Of a stretch of 64,000 bases of DNA, positions 23,456 to 31,124 are shown one piece after another. Where the stretch lies: positions 186,001 to 250,000 of the forward strand of contig NZ_CADFGE010000006.1 in NCBI RefSeq assembly GCF_902833645.1, given 5' to 3'. A program made the translations under genes and the position numbers. Source of the DNA: Paraburkholderia fungorum. Its GTDB lineage: Bacteria; Pseudomonadota; Gammaproteobacteria; Burkholderiales; Burkholderiaceae. The first letter of the stretch is position 1; every line of letters begins with the position of its first letter. The notes under the pieces were generated by a model. It did not search any database and was not told the DNA's origin. It saw only the letters and a program-made list of their open reading frames with translations.

Positions 23456-25051
23456 ATGCCCTCCGCCCCGACGCGTTCCACCCGCCTGGCTGCGCCGCCC
23501 CGGGCCGCGCAGTACATTCGCATGTCCACCGACCACCAGGAATATTCTCCGCTTTTCCAGCGCGAAGCGATTGCCCGCTATGCCGCAACACACAACATAC
23601 GGATCGTGCGGGACTACGAAGACGCGGGTATCAGCGGTCTCACCTTGCGCGATCGCCCGGCGCTGATCCAGCTGCTGCTCGATGTGGAAAATCCTGCCCG
23701 AAGGTTTTCCAGCGTTCTGGTGTATGACGTCAGCCGCTGGGGCCGTTTCCAGGATGTCGATGAGAGTGCATTCTATGAGTACACATGCCGGCGCGCAGGC
23801 GTAAGTGTGATCTATATCGCCGAGCCCTTCGAGAACGACGGCAGTCCACTCTCATCGGTCATGAAAGCGATGAAGCGGGCAATGGCCGGTGAATTCAGCC
23901 GGGAGATGTCGCGCAAGGTATTTCTTGGTCACTGTCTGAACGTGCAGCGTGGATACCACACCGCGGGGCCTGTGGGATACGGTCTGCGGCGTGTGCTCGT
24001 CAATGCCCGCGCGGAAGCCCGGCAGCCGCTTGCCCGTCATGAATACAAGAGTGTGCAAACTGACCGCGTCATCGTGGTCCCGGACACTACGGGCGAAGCA
24101 GCGATCGTGCGCAGGATGTTCGAGTGGTATGCGACGCAATCGGTGACGGCGGCCGGGATTGCGCGGCGTCTGAACGAGTTCGGGATCGTCAACGGCGAGG
24201 GGCGTCCGTGGCAGGGGCAAAATGTCTTGCAGATTCTGCGCAACGAGAAATATATCGGCACCAATGTCTACAGCCGCACGACGTCCAAACTCGATGCTCC
24301 ATGGCAGCAACTGCCACCTCATGAATGGATCAGGGTGACCGATGCATTTGCCCCCGTAATCGACAGACAACTCTTTGCGGCGGTCCAGACGAAGCTTGCG
24401 GAAAGCAGGCGCCGACCGACGCGCGACGAGATCATTGAGGGCATGCGCAAGGTAATAAGCCGAACAGGCAGGCTCAACCAGAAGTTGCTCAAGCGCTACA
24501 GGAGCGCCCCGTCAGCGGAGCAGGTGGCGCACGAGTTTGGCAGTCTCAACGAGGCGTACAAGGTCATCGGCTATGCACCGAACCTCGATCCCGTGCGCTC
24601 CGAAAACCGGAGTGTCGAGCGGCGTATGGAACAGCACGTCGCGGATAGCGTCACTGCCATGCTGCGCGAACTCGGACATGACGTCCGGTATGAAAAGCAC
24701 ACCGCCACGCTGTGCGTCGATGGCGCGCTTCGGATGCAACTGGTCGTGCGTCGTCCGTGGATGATCCAGGGGCATCTGCCGTACTGGGTCGCCCGCTGGC
24801 CAGACTGCTTCGCGATCGACTTTCTGGTGTACGGACGCATCGAGCGCGACGGCACCGAACTGTCTGATTTCCACATCCTGCCGCGTGGCAGTCTTCGCGC
24901 AGGTGAATACACCGTGGTATTCCGTCATGGCCAGTCCCATTTCGAGGCCTACCGGCATCCCGATCTGAAAGCGCTGCTCGCGCTGGCGGAGACGGTTCCG
25001 CTCGACGTGCTGCCGGCGGCTCCTAATCCGGGGACGAGGTCGACGCCATGA
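23456..25051 (+). CDS. Large serine recombinase
   Basis: 531 aa from ATG 23456. The resolvase-type catalytic domain (about 17-170) has the nucleophile Ser24 in YIRMSTDHQEYS, with further landmarks YEDAGISGLTLRDRP, VLVYDVSRWGR and FSREMSRKVFLGH. The recombinase DNA-binding domain follows (TAAGIARRLNEFGIVNGEGR, ILRNEKYIGTNVYSR). The C-terminal third (from about 330) is distinct, with an HTH-like SAEQVAHEFGSLNEAYKVIG and an unknown alpha/beta part. It is a second recombinase inside the island, of a different class from the integrase, so this cassette may once have moved on its own. It overlaps the next gene by ATGA. Confidence 0.9.
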   Translation: MPSAPTRSTRLAAPPRAAQYIRMSTDHQEYSPLFQREAIARYAATHNIRIVRDYEDAGISGLTLRDRPALIQLLLDVENPARRFSSVLVYDVSRWGRFQDVDESAFYEYTCRRAGVSVIYIAEPFENDGSPLSSVMKAMKRAMAGEFSREMSRKVFLGHCLNVQRGYHTAGPVGYGLRRVLVNARAEARQPLARHEYKSVQTDRVIVVPDTTGEAAIVRRMFEWYATQSVTAAGIARRLNEFGIVNGEGRPWQGQNVLQILRNEKYIGTNVYSRTTSKLDAPWQQLPPHEWIRVTDAFAPVIDRQLFAAVQTKLAESRRRPTRDEIIEGMRKVISRTGRLNQKLLKRYRSAPSAEQVAHEFGSLNEAYKVIGYAPNLDPVRSENRSVERRMEQHVADSVTAMLRELGHDVRYEKHTATLCVDGALRMQLVVRRPWMIQGHLPYWVARWPDCFAIDFLVYGRIERDGTELSDFHILPRGSLRAGEYTVVFRHGQSHFEAYRHPDLKALLALAETVPLDVLPAAPNPGTRSTP

Positions 25052-25365
25052 CACGCGCAAATCCCGCTAGCCCCGAGCGGGCGGTGCCTGCGGACGAAGC
25101 TCGGGGGTCGTTGTGCGATGATCGGTGCCCCGCGAACCGGAAATCAACGCCCGAAGCGAAGGCGCGAAAGGTTTTAAGGCTCGAACGCGCGCGGCAGCAG
25201 ACGCTTCTTCGACGGATGGAATCGGTTCGGGCGGAGATGACCATTCTGGAAAACGTACTGCGCGAGCTGTTGTCCGATCCCGCGTTTGTCGCTCTGCTCA
25301 GAGGCGAGGGGTCTGTGACGATGCCGCGGCTCCTTCGGGAACGGCTGCGTGGAGGGGATTCATGA
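25048..25365 (+). CDS. Coiled-coil accessory protein of the recombinase cassette
   Basis: 105 aa, starting in an ATGA overlap with the recombinase and ending in another with the RepB-like gene. The central part is a strong amphipathic helix (KARKVLRLERARQQTLLRRM, RAEMTILENVLRELLSDPAF), probably a coiled coil. The N-terminal 40 residues look disordered. Double translational coupling argues for fixed stoichiometry with its neighbours. Confidence 0.7.
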   Translation: MTRANPASPERAVPADEARGSLCDDRCPANRKSTPEAKARKVLRLERARQQTLLRRMESVRAEMTILENVLRELLSDPAFVALLRGEGSVTMPRLLRERLRGGDS

Positions 25366-25946
25366 CAACCGGCCGACCTGCGAGATTCGTTGCCCGGGTC
25401 GCGGAGGTCGCGGACGGGCAGGCCGCTCCGGCAGGCATCTGTCCGGAGGCGCTCGCCGTGCTGGCCGGGTACCGGCTACCGGAGCGCGCCACTTCAGCGC
25501 TCAGGCGAATGACAGGTCCCCGTCAGCTGGCCGCAGCGCGCGTAATGGTTGGAACGAACAACTGTTCGGGCGATCTTGCGCGTGCGTTGCTCGCGGCCAC
25601 ACCTGCCTCACAACGCGCCGACGATCCGCGCGGTAGGCAGTCCGACCGTCATGGCGCAAGGCTGCTTTCCGGGATGGAAAAAGGTCTTACGCATATGCTG
25701 GAGACAGTGCGGTCCCTGACACCCCGTTATCACGATGACCTTTACTGTCTCGCTCTCACCGCGAGTTTCGTCAGGTGCCGGATGCAGGATGACGTCGTCA
25801 GGGCGTGGCTTCTGGCACACGCTCCTAGCGCTGCCATGACACTTGGGGAACTTGTATCAGTGTCGGACAAGGCGAAGGCGTCCAGGCGAACGATGAAATT
25901 GCCATACACCCGTGCCGTTCAGGCAGCGCAGACGAGGCGGAACTGA
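25362..25946 (+). CDS. RepB plasmid-partition C-terminal-domain protein
   Basis: 194 aa from ATG 25362 (ATGA overlap). Residues 22-90 follow the C-terminal domain of RepB/ParB-like partition proteins: GICPEALAVLAGYRLPERAT, SALRRMTGPRQLAAARVMVG, NNCSGDLARALLAATPASQ. The N-terminal ParB/Srx nuclease and HTH parts are missing. A later helical part has YHDDLYCLALTASFVRCRMQ. Together with the recombinase and coiled-coil genes it forms a three-gene, fully overlapping cassette; it may help the recombinase to find or pair its sites. Confidence 0.75.
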   Translation: MTTGRPARFVARVAEVADGQAAPAGICPEALAVLAGYRLPERATSALRRMTGPRQLAAARVMVGTNNCSGDLARALLAATPASQRADDPRGRQSDRHGARLLSGMEKGLTHMLETVRSLTPRYHDDLYCLALTASFVRCRMQDDVVRAWLLAHAPSAAMTLGELVSVSDKAKASRRTMKLPYTRAVQAAQTRRN

Positions 25947-26349
25947 ACGGATTCCGGTGAGAGACTTCGGGGAATTTGCTTGCTGCTGCGAACCAGCCGG
26001 CAGCGTTCCAAAAAAACGGGGGCCGTCTTTGACGGCGCTTCCTTTGCACTTAAGCCGCAAGGGGCAGATCAAGTTAGTCGGGCGAAGATATCTGAACTGC
26101 CGCAGTCGGCCAGTAGCGGTCGTTCGCCATTGCGCTATGTTGGACATTCGAACGTCGGCTATATCTGAACTCCCAGTCGTTGAGATACCGGATGAGGCAG
26201 GCCTTCCGCTAAACCATAGTTCGGCCGTCGGAGTCAGCTTATCCGATACGGGTGGCCTGACCCATCGGCGGCGCACTCCAGTATCAATTTCACCGGACGC
26301 ACACTGTCGAAGCGCTGGCGATCGCGGTTTGCGAGATGAAAGGAACCTG
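25947..26349. other. 400-bp intergenic stretch at the end of the recombinase cassette
   Basis: No gene supported; short frames lack starts. The stretch separates a rightward block from a leftward block and is a plausible right edge of the recombinase cassette. ATATCTGAACT occurs twice (26089 and 26161), which could be a remnant of a repeat. Confidence 0.4.
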
Positions 26350-27024
26350 TTACCTAGTTTTGCTATGACCGGCTACCAGAACGGGTTGTTTGAGTTGCTC
26401 GGTAATCTTGAACTGCTTGAACGCCAACCGCGCTTTGCGGATCTCCACGCCATCGCCTAGTTCTCCAATCCACTCAGCGACTTGGCGTTGTGAGATTTCG
26501 CAGCGCACCCCAATGACTACTTCACGCAGCATCAAATGCTCGCCAAAGTCGGCGTAATAGCGCCCATCCTTATCCTTGTCTTGCAGTTCTGCCATGACCC
26601 GATATTCGTTCTCGTAACGCCACGCCTCAAACTTCGTGAGCAGCATGGCCTTCACCATCTCTGGAGTGACTCCGGCGTTGGGCGCCGAAAGGTCAATGTT
26701 GAAGTCGAGCCGGTTCGGCTCATAGCTAACCCGCATTGCGAGTTCATCAGGAATGTCGAACCCGAGACAGATGCCATAGTGTTTCGCGCCGTAATGCGCC
26801 CACATGAGCGGATTTTGCCAGTCGGTCGAAAAACAAATCACTCCGCGCTGCGTGGACAGGTGTTTGCGCAATACCTCAGCAACCTTTCGATGCTCCCGGG
26901 TTGGCAAAATATGAGGTACCAGCTCGAATGGATCGTTCAATTCCTCGAAGAGCGAGATTTTCAACCGGCGCTCCTCAATGCTCTTCTTTGCCCACTTTTC
27001 GGCCGTTAGGTAGTAAAGCCGCAT
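26350..27024 (-). CDS. DUF2971 protein
   Basis: 224 aa from ATG 27022-27024. It follows the DUF2971 pattern: MRLYYLTAEKWAKKSIEERR, ISLFEELNDPFELVPHIL (the N-D-P-F motif), VICFSTDWQNPLMWAHYGAK (C-F-S and M-W-x-H-Y) and a late KFEAWRYENEYRVMAEL (W-x-x-E-x-E-Y-R). The conserved polar residues suggest an enzyme, possibly a nucleotide or ADP-ribose chemistry, but the activity is unknown. Such genes are common as cargo of islands. It lies 84 bp downstream of the 390-aa gene on the same strand and is probably co-transcribed with it. Confidence 0.8.
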   Translation of the reverse strand: MRLYYLTAEKWAKKSIEERRLKISLFEELNDPFELVPHILPTREHRKVAEVLRKHLSTQRGVICFSTDWQNPLMWAHYGAKHYGICLGFDIPDELAMRVSYEPNRLDFNIDLSAPNAGVTPEMVKAMLLTKFEAWRYENEYRVMAELQDKDKDGRYYADFGEHLMLREVVIGVRCEISQRQVAEWIGELGDGVEIRKARLAFKQFKITEQLKQPVLVAGHSKTR

Positions 27025-27108
27025 GCAGGTGCTCCCAGGGGTGGAAAGCTCGTGGATTGTCTCAACTTCAGTAGATACAAATGTCGCTTAGGGCAACACG
27101 ATGAAATG

Positions 27109-28281
27109 CTAAAAATCCATATCTGCAGCACGATCCCAAGCCGATTGTTCATGCTCTATGAACGCGTTCATGTCCTCGGCTGAGGTCATCGCGGCCGCGT
27201 AGGTCCCATCAGCTGCGTAGGTAAGGATGATCGGCAATTCGGTATCGTGTAGATATGCCCGCGCAGGTTCGCGCCCATCAGACCAAAGATAATCAATGAA
27301 CAAATCGATGAGGACGAGGGCGTCCTCTTCTCGGAATGCAATTCCCGCCCCTAATCGGTATTTTCGGCTTCCTGCCTTGTGTGGCAAAAATACAGGAACT
27401 GCTCCTGCGCCTGAGTGAAATCGATACGCCTCACCCCGCTTGCCAAAAGCACCATGTGCCGTGAAGTTGCGTAGCTCGTATCGGATTTCGCTCAATTTGT
27501 CAAAATGCTGCTTCGCTTCCTTCTCGTTCAGATTGAAAACTGCTTTGTACTTCGCCGACCATTCTGCCTGAGCCAAGACGGTTATTTCGTCAGCTGTCGT
27601 AACACGGCCTAAGAGGATTGCGATGTGGATGAAGACGTGCTCCGTCCAACTATAGAACGCGTCAATTGCTGCAAGCGCAAGCCATCTGGCCTCTCGCCGC
27701 AACTGCGTACTAACATACATCGGCCCAACATAACGCACCGCTCCCGGTTTGGTTGCAATACGTTCATGGGCTCGCGCGTGTGCCTCGGTCGCTTTTGCCT
27801 TGAAGCTGTCAACTAAAAAATTGTAGCGCTCAAACAGTTCGCTACTATTATTTGTCACATTCACGGCGGAGCGCGCGAGGGCTTGACTTGCCAGCCATTC
27901 GAAATAAGGCTCAGCTTTTTTTATGGCTTTTTGAATCCGAATAACGACCTCGCGAATCACATCTTCTTTGTTCTCTACGTCATCTGCGAAGACGCCCAAT
28001 CCCATTTTGCGATGCTCGATCAGGAATAGGTGTCCTTTATATTCAACCGGTACTGACCACGCCACCTTGTCACCCTGTCCAAGATTCTGAAAGCCGAGCA
28101 ATCCGACGAGAAGAAAATAGACCAGATAATATTCGGGTAATGCGCGTCCGGCATTGGATCGGCTACCGCCATAAAGAGCGCGAAAATCGGTGATCTGTCC
28201 TGGTCGAACTTCGCCCAAAGCTCGACGAGCTGCGTCGCGTACAAGAATAAGTTCGGCCGAAAGCGTATTGTCGTTGGTCAT
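27109..28281 (-). CDS. Unknown 390-aa soluble protein, possible defence cargo
   Basis: Start chosen at ATG 28279-28281 (MTNDNTLSAEL). Mostly helical: ELILVRDAARRALGEVRPGQ, then a hydrophobic but probably buried YYLVYFLLVGLLGF, and a long central helical region with RREARWLALAAIDAFYSWTE and VFIHIAILLGRVTTADEIT. R-Y-E-L-R-N-F-T-A-H (near 300) has an R-x5-H spacing seen in HEPN RNases, and is followed by a structured C-terminus. It pairs with the DUF2971 gene. No homologue is known to me. Confidence 0.65.
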   Translation of the reverse strand: MTNDNTLSAELILVRDAARRALGEVRPGQITDFRALYGGSRSNAGRALPEYYLVYFLLVGLLGFQNLGQGDKVAWSVPVEYKGHLFLIEHRKMGLGVFADDVENKEDVIREVVIRIQKAIKKAEPYFEWLASQALARSAVNVTNNSSELFERYNFLVDSFKAKATEAHARAHERIATKPGAVRYVGPMYVSTQLRREARWLALAAIDAFYSWTEHVFIHIAILLGRVTTADEITVLAQAEWSAKYKAVFNLNEKEAKQHFDKLSEIRYELRNFTAHGAFGKRGEAYRFHSGAGAVPVFLPHKAGSRKYRLGAGIAFREEDALVLIDLFIDYLWSDGREPARAYLHDTELPIILTYAADGTYAAAMTSAEDMNAFIEHEQSAWDRAADMDF

Positions 28282-28867
28282 GGTGATAAGTGTGCTGGAC
28301 AATCTCTCTGCAACACTATACCGCGTGATTCTCCGCCCGGTGCCGTAGAGAAGTTTTCCTCGGTTCAAGCGCTGTTGTACCTTGCTTCGGTGTGTGAGTC
28401 GTCGATAGTTTTTGACGGCCAGAGCGAAAATGTGGCGATCGGCGGGCTCACGGAGATTCTAGGTGTTGCATCGACCGGTTGAATCCGCGGTCGTGTTACG
28501 CCATTTTGCATGAAGTGCGCGCCCGAAGGAGTCGTCGCGCTCGGCCATCGGGCGCTAGCAGGCCACAATCTGCCGTCTAGTGTTATCAAGTGTGCGACTC
28601 TCCCGCGTCCGCTCTGCGCTTCGAAACTGCCACTCGTGAACTTGCCGATGCGATGGCGCTTGGGCGGCTCAGGTGAACGCGGATCAGTTTTGCTCGCCTT
28701 GGGCGGACCGGCGGGAATCGAGCATCTATGAGCCCCCTAGGTTCGCCGAAAAGCGGGGCTTAGAATTCTGGCTCAAGAACCAGCGCGATCTGGCCGATAA
28801 TATCCAACGAGCGCCCTTTGTAACCGATTAGTAAGCCTCCACGCGCCGACCAATCCACGCGAGGGCG
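28282..28867. other. 585-bp divergent region, possible insertion-sequence remnant
   Basis: Between a leftward operon and the rightward nuclease gene. The segment 28400-28500 (TTTTTGACGGCCAGAGCG..., ATCGACCGGTTGAATCCGCG) resembles the end of a transposable element by its look, but no intact transposase is present. A short frame at 28510-28731 has no good start and is not called. Confidence 0.35.
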
Positions 28868-29728
28868 ATGATGAAAGAAGTAACGTGCGGCGCTGTTGCA
28901 TTTGCTGTTTCCCCACCTTCAAGAGCGAGCTGGTTAATGAACGTCTATCACGATTTTTTCCTTGGAATGAACTCGGACGAGTGGGAATTTTTTGCGCTCG
29001 ACTTCCTAAACTCTTTGGGTTATTCAATTGAGCGGTATCCGTCGCGCGGCCCGGATGGCGGGCGAGACGGCTTGGTGTCTTTCAATGGCAAGGTCTATCT
29101 GGTTAGTTGCAAGCACTTCGCTTCATCCAATAAGTCTGTGGGAGTCAACGATGAAGTATCAATCACTGACCGAATGATCCAGCATGGCGCATCGGCCTTC
29201 ATTGGAGTCTATTCCACTATGACAAGCACGGGCTTGGATGAGAGGTTCAAGCAACTAACCAATGCAGGCCACGAATGCATTGTTTACGACGGAAATCGCA
29301 TTTCAAATTACCTCCCAAAAATATCATCTTATGTTCTTCAGAAGTATGGTATTCCAAAAGGGATAAGTTACCCGCTGCATACTCATGCGAGTAACTACCG
29401 TCCTTTGTGTTGTTTGGGATGCGGAGTGGACATTCTCCGGGAGGACATGATCAGGGTATCAATGGCAATGGTCTGTTCAGATGATCGCGGCGCGCTGGAG
29501 TATCTCTATGGCTGCAAACGGTGTCTAGGCAACATTGTCGACTTGGGTTGGGTCGACTTGTACCAAGCATTGCACCAAGAAGAAATTAATGGGTGGATCG
29601 GGTATGTGGATGAAATCCTTGAAACACGTCCTCCTTCGGCTACCTTCTACAAGCACAAGAGCGAATTTGAAGGCGGAATCCAGCAGAGAATGTTCCCTTC
29701 GAATTGGGGGCGATGGTTCTCGATATGA
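28868..29728 (+). CDS. Mrr-like restriction endonuclease with zinc ribbon
   Basis: 286 aa; ATG 28868 is used, with a second possible start at 28937 (MNVYHDFFLGM). The nuclease core shows DEWEFFALDFLNSLGYSIER, then GPDGGRDGLVSF and VYLVSCKHF, that is the PD-(D/E)xK order D...(S)CK; the usual E or Q before C-K is Ser here. ITDRMIQHGASAFIGVYST is the typical next strand-helix. A C-terminal four-Cys cluster (CLGCG ... CKRCLG) forms a zinc ribbon. Mrr-like enzymes cut modified or foreign DNA. No methylase is adjacent, which suits a type IV enzyme. Confidence 0.8.
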   Translation: MMKEVTCGAVAFAVSPPSRASWLMNVYHDFFLGMNSDEWEFFALDFLNSLGYSIERYPSRGPDGGRDGLVSFNGKVYLVSCKHFASSNKSVGVNDEVSITDRMIQHGASAFIGVYSTMTSTGLDERFKQLTNAGHECIVYDGNRISNYLPKISSYVLQKYGIPKGISYPLHTHASNYRPLCCLGCGVDILREDMIRVSMAMVCSDDRGALEYLYGCKRCLGNIVDLGWVDLYQALHQEEINGWIGYVDEILETRPPSATFYKHKSEFEGGIQQRMFPSNWGRWFSI

Positions 29729-30051
29729 CAGACAGCATCAAAAGGGACGACAGCAGCACTTCAAGAAGAGCCGTTCATTTGTCGTTGAACGGATGACCGA
29801 GTCGGGTCGAACAGATCGGTCGAACCACACGCGACCTCGGACTTGACTGCGGGGCAGCGCGAGAATGCCATTGAGACTTCAAGCTCATGAAGGTGCGGGA
29901 GATGTGCCGCTCTACCGCTCGATGGCTGCTGGCCGCCGTCTAAAAATTCAACGCGCTGGCGCCTGCATCGTGATTCCAAACCGTGGGCTTTCTTTCTGGG
30001 AGCCGGGGCTCGCCAGTTACTTCGGCACATTGGCCACCTCAAGTTGCTGAG
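29729..30051. other. 320-bp stretch between converging genes
   Basis: No gene supported. CGTTCATTTGTCGTTGAACG (29774-29793) is an imperfect inverted repeat just after the nuclease gene and may help to end its transcript. Confidence 0.35.
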
Positions 30052-30675
30052 CTAGAAGCCGCGCGTGCGGCGCGGCGGTAGTAGTGCGATCTTGACGTGT
30101 CGCTCGCGCGGTGCGGCTTCTGGTTCGATGCGCTCGGCATCGTGCTGTGCGGTTGCTTGCGATGCGTCCTGTTTGGTGAATTGAGCGCACTGCTTGTCGG
30201 TGCCAGGCAAGAGGGTCCCGATCGGCTCCGGTGCGGCCATGCGGCTGTCCTTCGTGTGCCATGCTGCGGCGCGTCCGAGCCGCTTGGTCACGGTGCGCCG
30301 GTTGTTCGCCCGGTCCTGCTCGAATACGCGCAGTTCCTGCTCTGCGCGAGTCTTGTCCAGGTGAGTAGGGAAGGGCACGCCATACTTGCGTACGCGCTTG
30401 TCTAGCGTGCTGGATGAGAGGCCGCTACGCTCCGCGTGCTGGGCTAGTGTCAGGCCATCGTAGAGCGCTGACAGCCGGGTGTTGGCAACGAGACCAACTA
30501 GGCATCCGCACGATAAGGTGCTGCCGCCTCTCAGGTTATAGCCGACGATCACGGCGGTATTGCCACAGTCACAAATGCACTTCCAGGTGGCCTTGCCGAA
30601 TCCGTCGCTGCCATCCCGCTCTATAACTTCAAGACGCCCGAACCTGCGCCCTGCGAGGTCTTTGACCGGCATCAT
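30052..30675 (-). CDS. Zinc-binding phage-type protein
   Basis: 207 aa, ATG overlapping the preceding gene (ATGA, 30672-30675). The N-terminal 55 residues, DLAGRRFGRLEVIERDGSDG, TWKCICDCGNTAVI and STLSCGC, form the four-Cys beta domain often found beside HNH endonucleases in phages; no HNH motif follows. An HTH-like stretch (LTLAQHAERSGLSSSTLDKR) comes next, then a basic, probably disordered C-terminus. Likely a DNA-binding protein. Last gene of a leftward six-gene block. Confidence 0.65.
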   Translation of the reverse strand: MMPVKDLAGRRFGRLEVIERDGSDGFGKATWKCICDCGNTAVIVGYNLRGGSTLSCGCLVGLVANTRLSALYDGLTLAQHAERSGLSSSTLDKRVRKYGVPFPTHLDKTRAEQELRVFEQDRANNRRTVTKRLGRAAAWHTKDSRMAAPEPIGTLLPGTDKQCAQFTKQDASQATAQHDAERIEPEAAPRERHVKIALLPPRRTRGF

Positions 30676-30884
30676 AGCGGCGTCGGCTCGTTGTATTCGA
30701 AGATCGCGATAGCTGACGCCAATACGATGGCTTTGGGGACTTTGGTGCCACGGTGGTAGCGCGCAGCGCTGTGCGCCAGGTGTTCGCGTACATGCGGATT
30801 GAACAGCGGCCCCGTGGCGCGGATGATTGGGCGGCTGCGCTGGTGGATGGGGCTTAGGTGGATGGTTCCGATGATGGTGCTCAT
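30672..30884 (-). CDS. Small hypothetical protein
   Basis: 70 aa, coupled to the next gene by an ATGA overlap. Basic, with IRATGPLFNPHVREHLAHSA and a C-terminal KAIVLASAIAIFEYNE strand. Support is position and overlap; no domain. Confidence 0.5.
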   Translation of the reverse strand: MSTIIGTIHLSPIHQRSRPIIRATGPLFNPHVREHLAHSAARYHRGTKVPKAIVLASAIAIFEYNEPTPL

Positions 30885-30923
30885 GCTGCGCCTGGTTGGT
30901 GAGTGGTGCGATCTATCGTTGCG

Positions 30924-31124
30924 TCACGTTGTTTTTTGTGCGCGCCAGACTGGGCTGACCGGCTTGCCGCGGGTGCCGAGCACGCGCGGGAAACACCAAA
31001 CGAATGGATTCGGCGCGAGCTTGGGCGCAGTCTCCCAAGCGGTCGCATAGCGCTCCGCGCGCTCCGTTTTGGTCGGCACAGGGGGCATGCGATAGATTCG
31101 GGCAGGTGTGTCGGCGAGCTTCAC
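30924..31124 (-). CDS. Small hypothetical protein
   Basis: 66 aa, with its ATG overlapping the stop of the large gene upstream (31121-31124). It contains KTERAERYATAWETAPKLAP and is Pro/Trp rich. No known family; called for its tight coupling in the leftward block. Confidence 0.5.
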   Translation of the reverse strand: MKLADTPARIYRMPPVPTKTERAERYATAWETAPKLAPNPFVWCFPRVLGTRGKPVSPVWRAQKTT

